Made by a program: the position numbers and the translations under genes
NCBI RefSeq assembly: GCF_963678635.1
Contig: NC_087071.1
Span: forward strand, 20,923,194-20,987,193
Source: Symsagittifera roscoffensis
Lineage: Eukaryota > Xenacoelomorpha > Acoela > Convolutidae
Reading direction: 5' to 3'
Length of the DNA stretch: 64,000 nt
The notes under the pieces: model-generated
What the model was told of the DNA's origin: nothing
Seen by the model: only the letters and a program-made list of their open reading frames with translations
Database searches by the model: none
In this document: positions 44,623 through 55,085 of the stretch, one piece after another
How positions within the stretch are numbered: position 1 is the first letter of the stretch
Layout: each line of letters opens with the position of its first letter

Positions 44623-45160
44623 GAACAAGACTGCTCGTATCAGGGCGAAGCCCTGAATGTTCCGACTGCCTTTTTGGGTTTTATGGAGCAGTAATAACAT
44701 CAAAAAATTAAATGTAATAAAATAAAATGAAAAATTTTTATTTCTAAAATTTGAAATTTTTTTATGAAAATATTTCCCCCACACGCCAGATAAAGTACAA
44801 AAAGATAGATTTAGCTCCTCTTAACAAATCAATTATGGCAAATAAGTTTCTTTCAACCAATTTGGAACGATTTTAAGACGGATTAAATCTCCGCTTACGC
44901 GTTAATAGCGCGAATTATATCGCACGTTAATTGTCCCAAATTGGCCAAAATGGCAATCTTTAAACCCCCATAACTTTACAAAAAATGATCACAAGTGAAA
45001 TATCTTTTCAAATTTGAGCTCAGGATAACAATAGCTTTCGAATGATATAAAAAAATTCTGTCAAAAATGGCTAGTTAAAAAAGCGAAATTTGTCTGAAGA
45101 AAAAAAAAACCCACCCCGAGCACAAATATTCCGTTACTTTCGTATCGAAAGTCGGAACAA
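44623..45160 (+). repeat. 535-bp tandem repeat, unit 1
   Basis: Starts GAACAAGACTGCTCGTATCA and contains the perfect hairpin CAGGGC-GAA-GCCCTG at 44641. It ends TTTCGTATCGAAAGTCGGAA. It is about 90% identical to unit 2 and has no ORF of note. A fragment in reverse orientation occurs at 25640. Confidence 0.9.
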
Positions 45161-45695
45161 CAAGACTGCTCGTATCAAGGGGAAGCCCTGAATGTTCCGA
45201 CTACCTTTTAAGGTTTATGGAGCGGTAATAACATTTAAAAATTCAATGAAATAAAACTAATTGAAAAATTTTTTTTTCTAAAACTTGATTTTTTTTTATA
45301 AAATCGCCCCCCCCCCCCACACGCCCTATAAAGTACAAAAGGATAGATTTCGCTCCTTGTAACAAACCAATTACGGCAAATAGGCTTCTTTTAACCAATT
45401 TGGAGCGATTTCTAAGATGGATTAACTCTCCGCTTACGCGTTAATAGCGCGAATTATATCGCGCGTTGATTGTCCCAAATTGGCCAAAATGGCAATCTTT
45501 AAACCCCCATAATTTTACGACAAATGATCACAGGTGAAAGATCTTTTCAAATTTGAGCTCAGAACAACAATACCTTTCGTATGATATAAAAAAATTCCGT
45601 CAAAAATGGCTAGTTAAAAAGTCGAAATTTGTCTGAAGAAAAAAAACCCACCCCGAGCACAAATATTCCGTTACTTTCGTATCGAAAGTCGGAAA
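45161..45695 (+). repeat. 535-bp tandem repeat, unit 2
   Basis: Direct repeat of 44623-45160, head to tail. The hairpin stem is slightly broken (AAGGGGAAGCCCT). A C(11) run at about 45307 replaces a shorter run in unit 1. It ends with the same TATCGAAAGTCGG stretch. Confidence 0.9.
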
Positions 45696-47151
45696 AATAA
45701 GTTGACGGCAATTTAGATAATTCGACATACGCTCTCAAGAGTAATTTGAAGGCGTCAGAGCATGCACTTGTTGGTGAAGAATTAGTATAATCTGGAAAAG
45801 TGTTATAGTGTTGTGAAGAAGTATTGTAGTGTTAATAAGACGCTAGTGTTGACCGAATCTTTCCTGGTTGTGTTCAAATATAGCAAACCCGTTAAAACAT
45901 CTCGCCTTGCTGATAACTCCCCGGGTTGACCTCCATACACCAAAAATGGTTATCATACAATTCCATACATCAAGTGTATGGAAAAATGCTTGTCATACAA
46001 TTTTCATACAATTTCTAAAAATGGTTGAAAACTGGTATAAACTAATTTCTGTGGATGTTTTTGATTCTTATAAAACAGTCTGGTAATAAAAAACTGAGGT
46101 TCTCGTTTTTTGAAAAAAAATGCTTATACAATTCCCATATATTTTCTACCTAGTCATCGGTGCGCGCAAGTTAACGGAACATTTGGTTTTCTTGTGACCT
46201 CATCGGGCCAATTAGTTAAACCCCTCATTAAACTCAATATTTCTTGCCTCTTGCGCGCAAGTAGAAAGCAAGAATTAGAACAAAGTTTTAAGTAAAGCAA
46301 CTTCAAAGCGACTTTATCATAGAGGTTGCTTGTAACGTTCTAGCCGGTTTGGCACAAGTTCCATTCCAGCTTAAGTCGTTTCTTATCTGAAACACAAATG
46401 AGCCAAACACGCCAGAGCACAAAATTAATAGCTCAATAATCAGGATCATCTATCATTTTATTTATTTCATGAAGTAGACTTGGCCGACCTTGATTGATAG
46501 TTTTTTGTCTGTCAAAACCGTGTGTTGCCAAAAGATTGACCTTGGACATGAGCCTAAAAAGGGCCCTGTTAAAATTTGCCAGGTGTTTAAATCAGCGCTA
46601 TTTAACTTTTTTTTAGCAGAGGAGTGCCCGGCTCTTCGACCTTTCCTCCAAATTGTTTTGCTTAATTTTAAACCCAATATTCAATTTTGGGCGACATAAG
46701 AATTGATTTTATTGACCTTTCCCTTTTGAGTTTATTCACTCTATTTAATTGCGAATGGGTCTACATGCTGACGAGATTTGAATCAAGTCCGACCAGCCAT
46801 GACCAAAGTTGAGTATAATTTATCAAAATTAGGCAAAAATGACTAAACTAGACTATGTTGTTATTGCATAACTCACAAAGATGTCAACGGAATACAATCT
46901 ACCCGGGTGCGGGCAAATCGGGTGCTGGCAAAGATCCAAAAAACTGATGCAGAAACTGACACCTCAAACCGGTATAAGAAGAAAATCTTACCACACATTA
47001 CAAAATTAAAGTTCCAAAAAATAGTGAAATAGTTCGAATAGTTTTGTACGTGAGTTTAATGAGAACCATATAACTGATAAGTTAATTGCCAAAATATTTA
47101 ATAGCAACCCATAAGAGTTGAGTTATGGAGAAAAAGTTGGATTGATTTTAC

Positions 47152-47956
47152 CTGACAGAGTTAAAACTGAAACATTTGCCGTAAATTGGGTCCTCAAATC
47201 CAATAAAATCTTTTCCTCGTCTGTTACATGACACACCATCATACGTGCACTGCACAATGAAATCGGACTCCAAGTGGCCATTAATAACAACCAATTCTCT
47301 AGGGAGTAAAGCTGCCCGTCGGAAGTCAGTGTAGTCAGAAAGCTTTGATTGTTGGTACATGCCATAAAAATCCCCAGCATCAAGCGTGATGTTATGATCT
47401 ACTTCGTAATCATACTCGTAATTGAAGTCATAATCTGTTGGAGATTGTTTAATTGGACATTTTTCCGTTCCGTTTTGAGTTTGGCTTAGGTTATAATTTG
47501 GAACACTTTCGTAAATCAATCTGAAGCCTCTTCCTGCATAAGCTATATCTGAGCGAAATGACAACTCAGCTGTCGGCCCTGATGAATAGTATGTTAGTGG
47601 TAGTGATATATTGTTTTTAGCTATGACTTCATTATTTAATTTAATCTGAGAGTTATCGGTTGAATAGATTTTTCCATTCTCATCACAAACATCAGATTTA
47701 AATGTTAATTCATCTACATCGCGAGAAAAATCTTCATCGCCATCGTCGATGTCTACATCAATAACTGTGAACTTTATGATGTCGTTTTCGTTATCAGCCT
47801 CGATATACCAGTAACAGTAAAGCCGACTGTCGTAAAAATTAGGATACTTTGGAGATGTCAGGTTATTGGGGGCACGTCGGGATATCGTATTGTAACCACA
47901 GTTTTGCTTTGGTAGGAATTTCAGTCCCCGGCCAGTCAGACGAAATCTTTCTAGAT
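47152..47956 (-). CDS. CUB domain plus DEG/ENaC ectodomain exon
   Basis: An 805-bp exon on the minus strand, open throughout. It begins with RFRLTGRGLKF, which looks like the last strand of a preceding CUB domain. A complete CUB domain follows: NCGYN, NLTSPKYPNFYDSRLYCYWY, DVDIDDGDE, a Cys at DVCDENG, and the closing SFRSDIAYAGRGFRLIYE. An acidic Tyr-rich linker leads to the DEG/ENaC ectodomain, RRAALLPRELVVIN, VQCTYDGVSCNRRGKDFIGF and DPIYGKCFSFNS, the classic start of the cysteine-rich channel ectodomain. The acceptor is TTTAATTTAG at 47957 and the donor CAG/GTAAAA at 47151. It joins in phase to 27932. The second CUB disulfide appears incomplete. TM1 and the N-terminus must be in exons I cannot identify, right of this one. 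Confidence 0.9.
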
Positions 47957-48756
47957 CTAAATTAAATTATAATTGAGTCTTCACTATAACCAACGGGCAT
48001 GTACATTGTCACATGTAAAATCACAAACATGCGAGATCACATGAATCAAAAAGTGAAATCATATGTGTATATTTACATGTGAGAATGGTACGCAAACAAC
48101 TGTATTCTTGAATTTTTTTATACTTAGAGCTAAATTGAATTTTTTATACTTAGAGAATCAGCAGATCCATTGTAAATGAATATTTTTGCTTGAAAATTCT
48201 AAAACTGTCCAAAAACAATGCCAACGTTCCTTGCCAGAAAAACTAATGCGTTGATAACAGGTAGTCATTATTTTAAAATTAAAAGCAAAACGCTGCTCGG
48301 TATAACTTGGTGCATAAAAACAGGGGCTCACAACCATGATTTTCTCCGAAGCCTCTTTTTAGATATTAATTTAGTGAAAATTTAAATTAAAAAAAAACCG
48401 TGAGTCAGTCAATGATTTTGAAAATAAAAACTTCTTATTCATATGCTTGTATTTTTTCTCACCTTGCTTTACTCCTAAAGACTGCCTTTTATCGTGCATA
48501 TTTTAGTCTCAAAACTTTGTGGTTGAAAGGGTCGAAACAATTTTTTTAAGTTTTTTATCCGTTTTTTTTCAAAAAATTTGATGGTAATGTCTGAAAATGA
48601 CCTGATAGAACTTCAAAAACGCAGTCAAAAAAATTACTCGAATGAGAAAAAACAATACTAGTTAAAGAAGAAACTGGCTTATTTTGCCTCCAGTTCAAAA
48701 AAAAATTTCAAAAAAAAATCGGCCTCGTGTCTATTGTTATTGATGATCATTCCAAA
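47957..48756. other. intron of the channel gene, no gene seen
   Basis: AT-rich. A cluster of TCACATGT-type words near 47998-48080 may form small hairpins. I see no exon that would supply the N-terminal part of the channel. Confidence 0.4.
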
Positions 48757-49290
48757 CCCTCCCATGCTATGAAATCAGAGAGTTAACGACGTTATCCCTG
48801 GAAGAGTGTGAAATCAGAGGCCCGGTGCCCAAAGACAGTTAGAGAACATTAACTGTATATTTTCGCTGCTCTAATGCCCTGAATTTGTTTAACTCACTCC
48901 AAAATTACTGAATATTTCAGAGCATGAGCAGTTAGAGTCGAGAAAAGAGTCATTTTTCATTTTTAGTGAGTTTAGTATATAACTATCACTAAAAACAATT
49001 TAAGTTTTGGTTTTCTAGCCCTTTTGTAATAGTAATCACTTGTCTGGCGATCTGAGGCTCAGCTATGTGGTTAGTTTCTAATGTAAGCAAAAGCTGATAA
49101 AAAGTTGTTTCGCTGATGACCTAAAAATGGTAACTTTTTATTTAGCCTATGAGAGACCAGAAACAACTGGCTCGGTCAAGACTGTTAAAACCGATTAGAA
49201 TCAAGGTATCTGACGTCAGCCAGTCTTCTATAGGTACTTTTTCTACGCTTTGTTACTATGTAATGTCTGGGCGAATGTTTTATAGACGTT
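48757..49290 (+). repeat. LTR-X copy L1
   Basis: Matches 54560-55085 by eye along its length. Landmarks: ACGACGTTATC, GCCCGGTGCCCA, CCCTGAATTT, TATTTCAGAG, GAGCAGTTA, ATGTGGTTA, ATGTAAGCAAAAGCTGAT, GACGTCAGCCAGTC, TAATGTCTGGGCGAATGTT. It lacks the first 225 bp of the copy at 54335. Confidence 0.8.
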
Positions 49291-49469
49291 TTTATGGTGC
49301 TACTGGGTGTGCCTGTTAGAGGAAATAGACCATCATGATCAGCAAAGGTTTCAGCGACGAACCCTACGCTTCGGGCGTAAGGCAGAGTTAGATGCCTTAG
49401 GGTACTGCATTGTACTGAGCGGAAGGTGCCGACCATCTACTTGGTACAATTCAGCTTTTTCATCTTGTT

Positions 49470-49960
49470 CAAGATTTTTAAAAATTCAAAATTTCGATGT
49501 GAACTAGAAATTTTCTGAGAAATACAAAAAACGGCCATTTTGACCGGTAAAAGACTGAAAAACAACAACAACGGGAACAACAACCGTGACACAGAACACA
49601 TATCATCCGGAGCTGGTAAATAGAAGAGAAAACGAAGCCTCTAATGGTGACGAAAAGACACGATAAGGTGCCTATCGAGAGAAGATCGTACAGACGGAAG
49701 GTCCAGTGGGACATTCGGGACGGATCCGAACCCTCCCATACCATGAAATTAGAGCGATAACGAAGTTATCTCTGGAAGAGACAAGTTAGAGAACGTTAAT
49801 TGTTAATTTTAGCTGGTCCATTGCCCTGAACGTGTATAATTCTCTCCAATATTAATCAGTATTCCAGAGCATGAGCAGTTAGAGTCGAGGAAAAAGTCAT
49901 CCATCTCTATTGGGTTTAGTTTATAAGTGTCAGTAAAAACATTTTAAATTATGGTTTTCT
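49470..49960 (+). repeat. LTR-X copy L2
   Basis: Matches 54335-54790: ACGGCCATTTTGACCGG, AAGACTGAAAAACAACAACA, GAAGGTCCAGTG, and the start of the part shared with L1. It lacks the last 295 bp. L1 and L2 together cover the full 54335-55085 copy, but in swapped order. Confidence 0.8.
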
Positions 49961-50444
49961 AATTTTGGTAATTTTCTAATTTTCGTCAATAAGTTTTGAG
50001 CATTGAAATTTTGAGCTTTTAGAGGTAAAGTGATAAAAATGTTTGCGATAGGATTTTACTAGCATAACGAGCTTAGTTACTAGAACAGTTCTTCAGTAAC
50101 CCCCCGAGTAGCTTAGTGGATAGAGATAGAGACTTAAAGATCGAAAAAGGAAGGAATCGGAGGGTCCAAATTTGATAGTTTTTGGCCAATTTTTTGTCTT
50201 TAAGCCAATTTTGGTCCAGTTTTTTTTTAATAATCCAGTACTGTACAGGGCTACTGCGCTCGTTTCAAGTTTTTTTGAGCAATTTCAGCATGAATTGCGA
50301 AAAAAGTCTCTGAGAACCTAAATAAGTAGTTAAAAAAATCTAATTCAGCAAACACGTTTTGAAACACGGAAAAATTTTGGCACCCTATGTCGACATTTTT
50401 GATCAATTTCCTAACTTTTTTTGAGGTTGAGAGTGTCGGAAAAG
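49961..50444. other. no gene except a tRNA-like stretch
   Basis: AT-rich sequence after LTR-X copy L2. It contains the tRNA-like sequence at 50101-50172, listed separately. Confidence 0.35.
50101..50172 (+). other. tRNA-like/SINE-like sequence
   Basis: GAGTAGCTTAGTGGATAGAG fits a tRNA D-arm with a good A-box (TAGCTTAGTGG). About 40 bp later GGAGGGTCCAAATTTGA is a weak B-box counterpart. The anticodon arm does not fold well, so this is a degenerate tRNA or a tRNA-derived SINE head. Confidence 0.3.
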
Positions 50445-51015
50445 GAAAATTTCGAGAATTTATCGGTTTGGTGGAGGGCCCACACTTTAGGTAACCCTCC
50501 GAGCGACAAAAACGTTTGTAAAATTCCATTTTAATCCCACAAGGTAGGTTGAACAGTTCAGCTAACCTTGTTTTAAGTAAGTTAGACCGCAATCGGAGGC
50601 TTTACCGGAGTCTGTTAAGCCACTTAATAACTCTCCTTAAAGAAAAATTTTCGCGAAACCCTCCGAAAAATTTCAAATAACCCTCCAGAGTAATTTAGTT
50701 GGTTGTGATCCATTTTGACACTAGCCTGAGACTCCTTCGAGGCAAAAAGTTCAGAAATATCTGGGAACCCTCCGAAGTAACCCCCCGGAGTGTACTAAAC
50801 CCCCTTGTAACCCTCCTTAGTGAGTTAAGGAGAGCCCTCCAAAGTAACTTAAACGCTAACGGTACCCTCATAGGTAGACCCTCCGAAACAAATTTAACGT
50901 TTGAGTAACCTCCGAAAAAAGCTACGAGGCAACTTAAGCCCCTTAACAACCCTCCTTGTTAAGGGGCTTAAGTCGTCCCCTCGGAGGATTGAACTTTAGA
51001 GTGATCATCCGAGGT
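50445..51015 (+). repeat. scattered AACCCTCCGAGTAA repeats
   Basis: At least ten ACCCTCCGA/ACCCTCCTT words lie irregularly spaced among AACTTAA and GTAA stretches. On the other strand the word is TCGGAGGGTT, similar in flavour to the CCGGAGGGGTC units at 11.5 kb. Both arrays lie between an LTR-X copy and a family X coding region. Confidence 0.55.
50932..50973 (+). repeat. 18-bp perfect hairpin
   Basis: 50932-50949 is the exact reverse complement of 50956-50973, separated by the six-base loop CCCTCC. Stem: ACTTAAGCCCCTTAACAA. Confidence 0.95.
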
Positions 51016-51890
51016 AATTTAGATACATTAAGTACCCTTTAAAGTTGAAATAGAAGTTCTATTACCTACGGGGTGTGTATATTAGGAGTTAATAGACCAG
51101 TTGACCAAGAGATTTGCAATCAACTTTGGATTCTAGGTCGCGTTCATCAGAAATACCCGAACAATTTCTTTTTATTTATCATTTAGGTTGTCTGGTTGCC
51201 TTGAGTTAATTAGTAGGAAGGCTCGAGCAATTCCGTAACAAATAGAGGAAGACCTCAAGGACTGTATTAGGTTGGAAACACTCACTTGAGAACAGAAAAA
51301 CGGTTCCGTACTCTCGTGCACTTGGAACTGTCCTGAGAGAGCTCTTCCTCAGATTCTAAATAATTTCGATCAGAGATTGCCTTGAGCAACTTAATCGGAC
51401 AGCTCCAGTAATCGCAGGACACATAGAAGAAAACCTCGGTGAGTGCAGTAGCAAAAAAAAACACTCACTTGAGACGAAAGTGTCCTGGGTTTCGTTCATT
51501 TGGAGCGTTCCAATTTGGGAAGTCTTTTTCCTTAAGATTGGGTTTTATTACATCCTTATTGAAGTCATCACTGCTATTTTACACTAAAATCATGAACTTT
51601 AAATGAAGCAGTGACTTGATACGTCCACAGAAGTAAACTTATAATGATACGAGATATCTCTGTCACCTACAGGGTGTGTTGTGTTTTTCGTTAGTTGTGT
51701 TTTGTGTGTTGGTTATTGTGCTTTGTGGATTTTTCGGATACTATTATAATTTTAGTGTTAAAAATATTTTATTTCTGGGCAGATCCAGTGTTTAGCCTTA
51801 GCTGAGTCGTTCATACAATCTCTAAGATACTAAAAAGATCTTTTATCTCGAAAGAATTGAGTACATTGGCACGCGCAAGCTTTCTTTCTT
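51016..51890. other. leader of family X copy B, no gene seen
   Basis: Two diverged related blocks (about 51185-51330 and 51370-51510) share GGAAGACCTC/GAAAACCTC, CACTCACTTGAGA and GAACTGTCC-type words, a tandem duplication of about 170-190 bp. CACCTACAGGGTGTGT at 51662 repeats CCTACGGGGTGTGT at 51063. Confidence 0.45.
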
Positions 51891-51947
51891 TTTGTGGAAC
51901 TTGTGCACTGTCGTCGCAAATTTTTGCATATATTCTCTTTTATCGAA

Positions 51948-52550
51948 AAAATGGAGAGAAAAGACTCGTTAGGGGAAGTGACTAAGATTATCAAGCTTAG
52001 CACGGGAAGCACGCGGAAGCTTAAGTCGCGGCGCAGCCAATCTTCGATTAGGAGCATCTCCAACAATTTCGCTAGTGAGGCAACGAGTGAAGGCCGTAGA
52101 GATGTTTTAGTGAACGGAATGAAACTATGAAGCAAACAAACTCTAGATGGCGATGAAGGGCGCAACGCTGAGGCCGGTGCGGCGAACGTAACATCATCCG
52201 ATCCCTTCAAGGAAGGGGAACAAACGTTAATTCGACCTGAACGCCACCATTGTGACAATCTAGAATGATCTGGAGACGATTCTGAGCGGGCGAGAGTCAA
52301 AGGATCTGAGAACATTTCGGAGCGTTCCGAGGTTAATGTAGGAGATGAACTGTTGTTCAAAGGGACGTCTAGGTCGGAGACCAAATGCATTAATCTGAGA
52401 AAAGAACAATCCTCTCTAGCCAAGTTGATGTCGAGCATTCCAAGAACAATCGAGTTCGTAAGCAAAAAAAGAGTTTTAACACGTTGTATGACTAACGCAT
52501 GTCATCGCTCTAAATTGGCGGATTATCTTCTGACTTTGAACATCTGAGAA
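51948..52550 (+). pseudogene. family X copy B, N-terminal region
   Basis: Begins with an ATG at about 51951 giving MERKDSLGEVTKIIKLSTGS and a Ser/Arg-rich stretch to a stop at 52130. A second frame from 52353 reads FKGTSRSETKCINLRKEQSS and runs to 52547. Plus strand, purine-rich, like copy A. The relation to the N-terminus of copy A is not clear at sequence level; the assignment rests on position directly upstream of the homologous C-terminal part. Confidence 0.4.
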
Positions 52551-52553
52551 TAA

Positions 52554-53570
52554 TGCACTCGGAAAGGGATTTCACTCCTAGCCCGAAGCAAGACAAGAAC
52601 AAGAAAGCGATGTCCAAATCACCATCAAGACCGGTGGCAGATGGAATGATGGCAAACGATTTCACAACGGTTGGCGAGAAGGATAAAACGCATCAGATGA
52701 TGTAGGAAATAGAGCCTTTGCTGATAGCATCGGGTTACCGAACCTGGAGGAACATCCTGTTGAATCATGGGGAGTAACCGGGTCAGTGCCTGGCGCATAC
52801 ATTTTGGTACCTCAAGAGGGCAAACTTAGTGTTTGTATGGGATGTTGGAGAGCTATTCTCCATGGGATTACCAGATCAGGCCCAAAATGTGTCGATATTG
52901 GTGGTCAGTGCTCTGTTAGCAGTGAAGTGGCAAGCTATTGCAGGAACGAAAGAGGCAGGAGATGTCATTACCGACTCCTGAGCCACTGAGCAAAGTGAGT
53001 GTCAACAGAAAACTGGATCTGTTCAAGACCACTTGCAAAGTCCTGATGATACCCAAAGCCATCGAAAGGATATAGGCAAGGCAGAGATTGATGCCTTGGT
53101 TCCGTGCTGCGATGATGGCATGTGTGTTTGAACGCGCGAAGCGTCATATGTCTCGAAACTCGGAGGCCTATCAAAATTTTTAGCTGAATGTAGGACCGGG
53201 TGCCTATAAATGAGCATTCCTGGCGCATAGAAACGCCATCATAACAGCTATGAAACGGATGGCTGGATTGTGTTGTACGAGAAAAAGGAGATCTTACAAG
53301 CTTACACAACAGTTTCTGCTGGTTCCGAGAGCAAAAAGTTATTGTAGATCTCCTGCCCTGCTGTGAGCAGAGACTTGGAGCAAGAAAGTTGGGGCACTGC
53401 CCTCAACTCTTTCGAGATGCTGCAGAAGGTGCTGGAAGACTGAGATGGGCGAACAAAAACAAGAAGCCATGGAATATGAGTTGATAGCGAGACGAAACAG
53501 AAGTGGGGAGGAATGAAAAACTTAAATGTCATAGTGGTTGAAAACTTGGCCAAGTCAACGAAGATTGATT
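52554..53570 (+). pseudogene. family X copy B, C-terminal region homologous to copy A
   Basis: After MHSERDFTPSPKQDKNKKAM the frame reaches EIEPLLIASGYRTWRN (52709-52756) and then, after frame changes, VGELFSMGLPDQAQNVSILV (52844-). LFKTTCKVLMIPKAIERI (about 53020), ARQRLMPW, and FERAKRHMSRNSEAYQNF (53130) with GPGAYK follow. Each block has a counterpart in the same order in copy A (EFEPLLEAPGNRIGE, GELLSMGLPD, CKILKIPLEVTKIL-ARRRLMP, YGYAEKHLS). Copy B lacks the 2-3 kb that lies between the N-terminal and C-terminal parts in copy A. Multiple stops. Function unknown; helical, with no catalytic motif that I recognise. Confidence 0.55.
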
Positions 53571-54334
53571 ATTGAAGTCTTTAAACTTTTTTTGTTTAAA
53601 TCTGGTCAGACCAGATGTGGAAACTATTATAAACTGTTATCTGAGGTTGTTGAACTGCAATGGAAATCTTACTTAAATATTACTTTTTTATGCAAGCCTG
53701 CAGGTGAGTAAATTAAACTGTTTGAACCTGAATGAAATTTTTAACCTGTATATGACACATCTTCACTTTGGGGCGTTCTGGTAGGGTTCGGTTACGCTCG
53801 CTCGAGAAGGGTGGGCACCTCATTACCTTTACTAGCCTCAGAGATTTTTGTTTTAAAATCTAGGGTAACAACATGAGCAAAGGATTATATTTGGTGGGTA
53901 ATTCTAAGTCTCTTTTAATGGTTTTGTGGCCGTGCCACGTCCCAAACCTTTTCATACAAGCAAGAGCAAAAAAAATTTTTTGATGGAATGACGTAATTAG
54001 TCTGAAAAATGTTTTTTAAATGGGATACTCCTCATGGTGCATATTTTGTGAAAGTGTAAGCAAGCAGTGAGATGTAAAACGATGCCATTTGTGACACGCA
54101 GTGAGTTGAGGTAACGTGGATAAAATTCAATTTCTGATGCGATTTGTCAGTTGATTGTAGAACACTGGATCACTACTTGAAGATAACCAGGAGTTATGCG
54201 TTCAATGGTGACATTGAGGAGACTGTCCGGGGAGTATGTGCCATTCCTCGCGGGTTGGCACAGTCGAACCTGCCGATGCACGTCCAAAAAGAACATTAAA
54301 CTCGAAACTGTGATAAAAACGAGGCTCAGAATGT
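53571..54334. other. downstream of family X copy B, no gene seen
   Basis: Mixed sequence between the family X coding region and the full-length LTR-X copy. A short GTTCGGTTACGCTCGCTCGAG stretch near 53788 is GC-rich. No coding region is supported. Confidence 0.4.
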
Positions 54335-55085
54335 TTTAGAATTTTACATTTTCAAATTTTCGATTTGACTTAGAACATTTCTGAGAAAAACGAAAAACGG
54401 CCAATTTTACCGGGAAAAGACTGAAAACAACAACAACTGGAACAACAACCGTGACACAGACGAAATTCAGTCGGAGATTAGCTGGAAAATAGAAGAGAAA
54501 ACGAACCCAAACAAGATTGTACAGACGGAAGGTCCAGTGTGACATTCGAGACCGATCCCAACCCTTCCGTGCCATGAAATTAGAAAGGTAACGACGTTAT
54601 CTCTGGAAAAAAACTGAATCAGAAGCCCGGTGCCCAGAGACTGTTAGAGAACAATAAATGTATATTCTAGCTGCACTAATGCCCTGAATTTCAATTTACT
54701 CCAATATTAACTTACTATTTCAGAGAATGAGCAGTTATATTAGAGGAAAGAGACAATCCATCTCTAAAAAATTTAGTATATACATGTCACTAAAACGTTA
54801 AGTAATGGTTGTCTAGCCGTGTTTTTAATAATAATCACGTTGCCTGGGAATCCGAGACCCAACTATGTGGTTATTTTTGCATGTAAGCAAAAGCTGATCA
54901 AAAGCCGTTTGGCCGATGACCTAAAATAGGTAAATTCCACTTAGCCAATGACAGACCAGAAAAGTAACTGGCTAGGTCGAGATGGATGAAAACGGGTAGA
55001 ACTAAGGTGATTGACGTCAGCCAGTCGTCAATTGGTGTTTTTTCTACGCTCCGTCACTGTGTAATGTCTGGGCGAATGTTACAGG
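54335..55085 (+). repeat. LTR-X, fullest copy
   Basis: About 750 bp, of which different parts recur at 48757-49290, 49470-49960 and 9290-9725 (all plus) and, as the last 120 bp, at 4985-5108 (minus). It ends in TGTCTGGGCGAATGTTACA. Position downstream of a gag-sized coding region with partial copies upstream suggests a 3' LTR. I cannot see a primer-binding site, polypurine tract or target duplication. Confidence 0.7.

Larger units (their letters stand above)
27933..47151 (-). other. 19.2-kb intron of the DEG/ENaC gene
   Basis: Bounded by CAG/GTAAAA at 47152/47151 and TTTCAG at 27933, with matching phase. It contains the decayed ORF at 28666, the foldback element with tRNA-Arg, the Ty3 element, unassigned sequence at 40.3-44.6 kb and the 535-bp tandem dimer, each listed separately. 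27933-28665, 29194-30151 and 45696-47151 are AT-rich with nothing I can name. Confidence 0.85.

Noticed and set aside
51830..52465. 211-codon minus-strand open frame
   Set aside because: Long but Ser/Leu-rich and antisense to the purine-rich family X region; the opposite strand has the pieces with homology to copy A. I found no domain in the minus translation.
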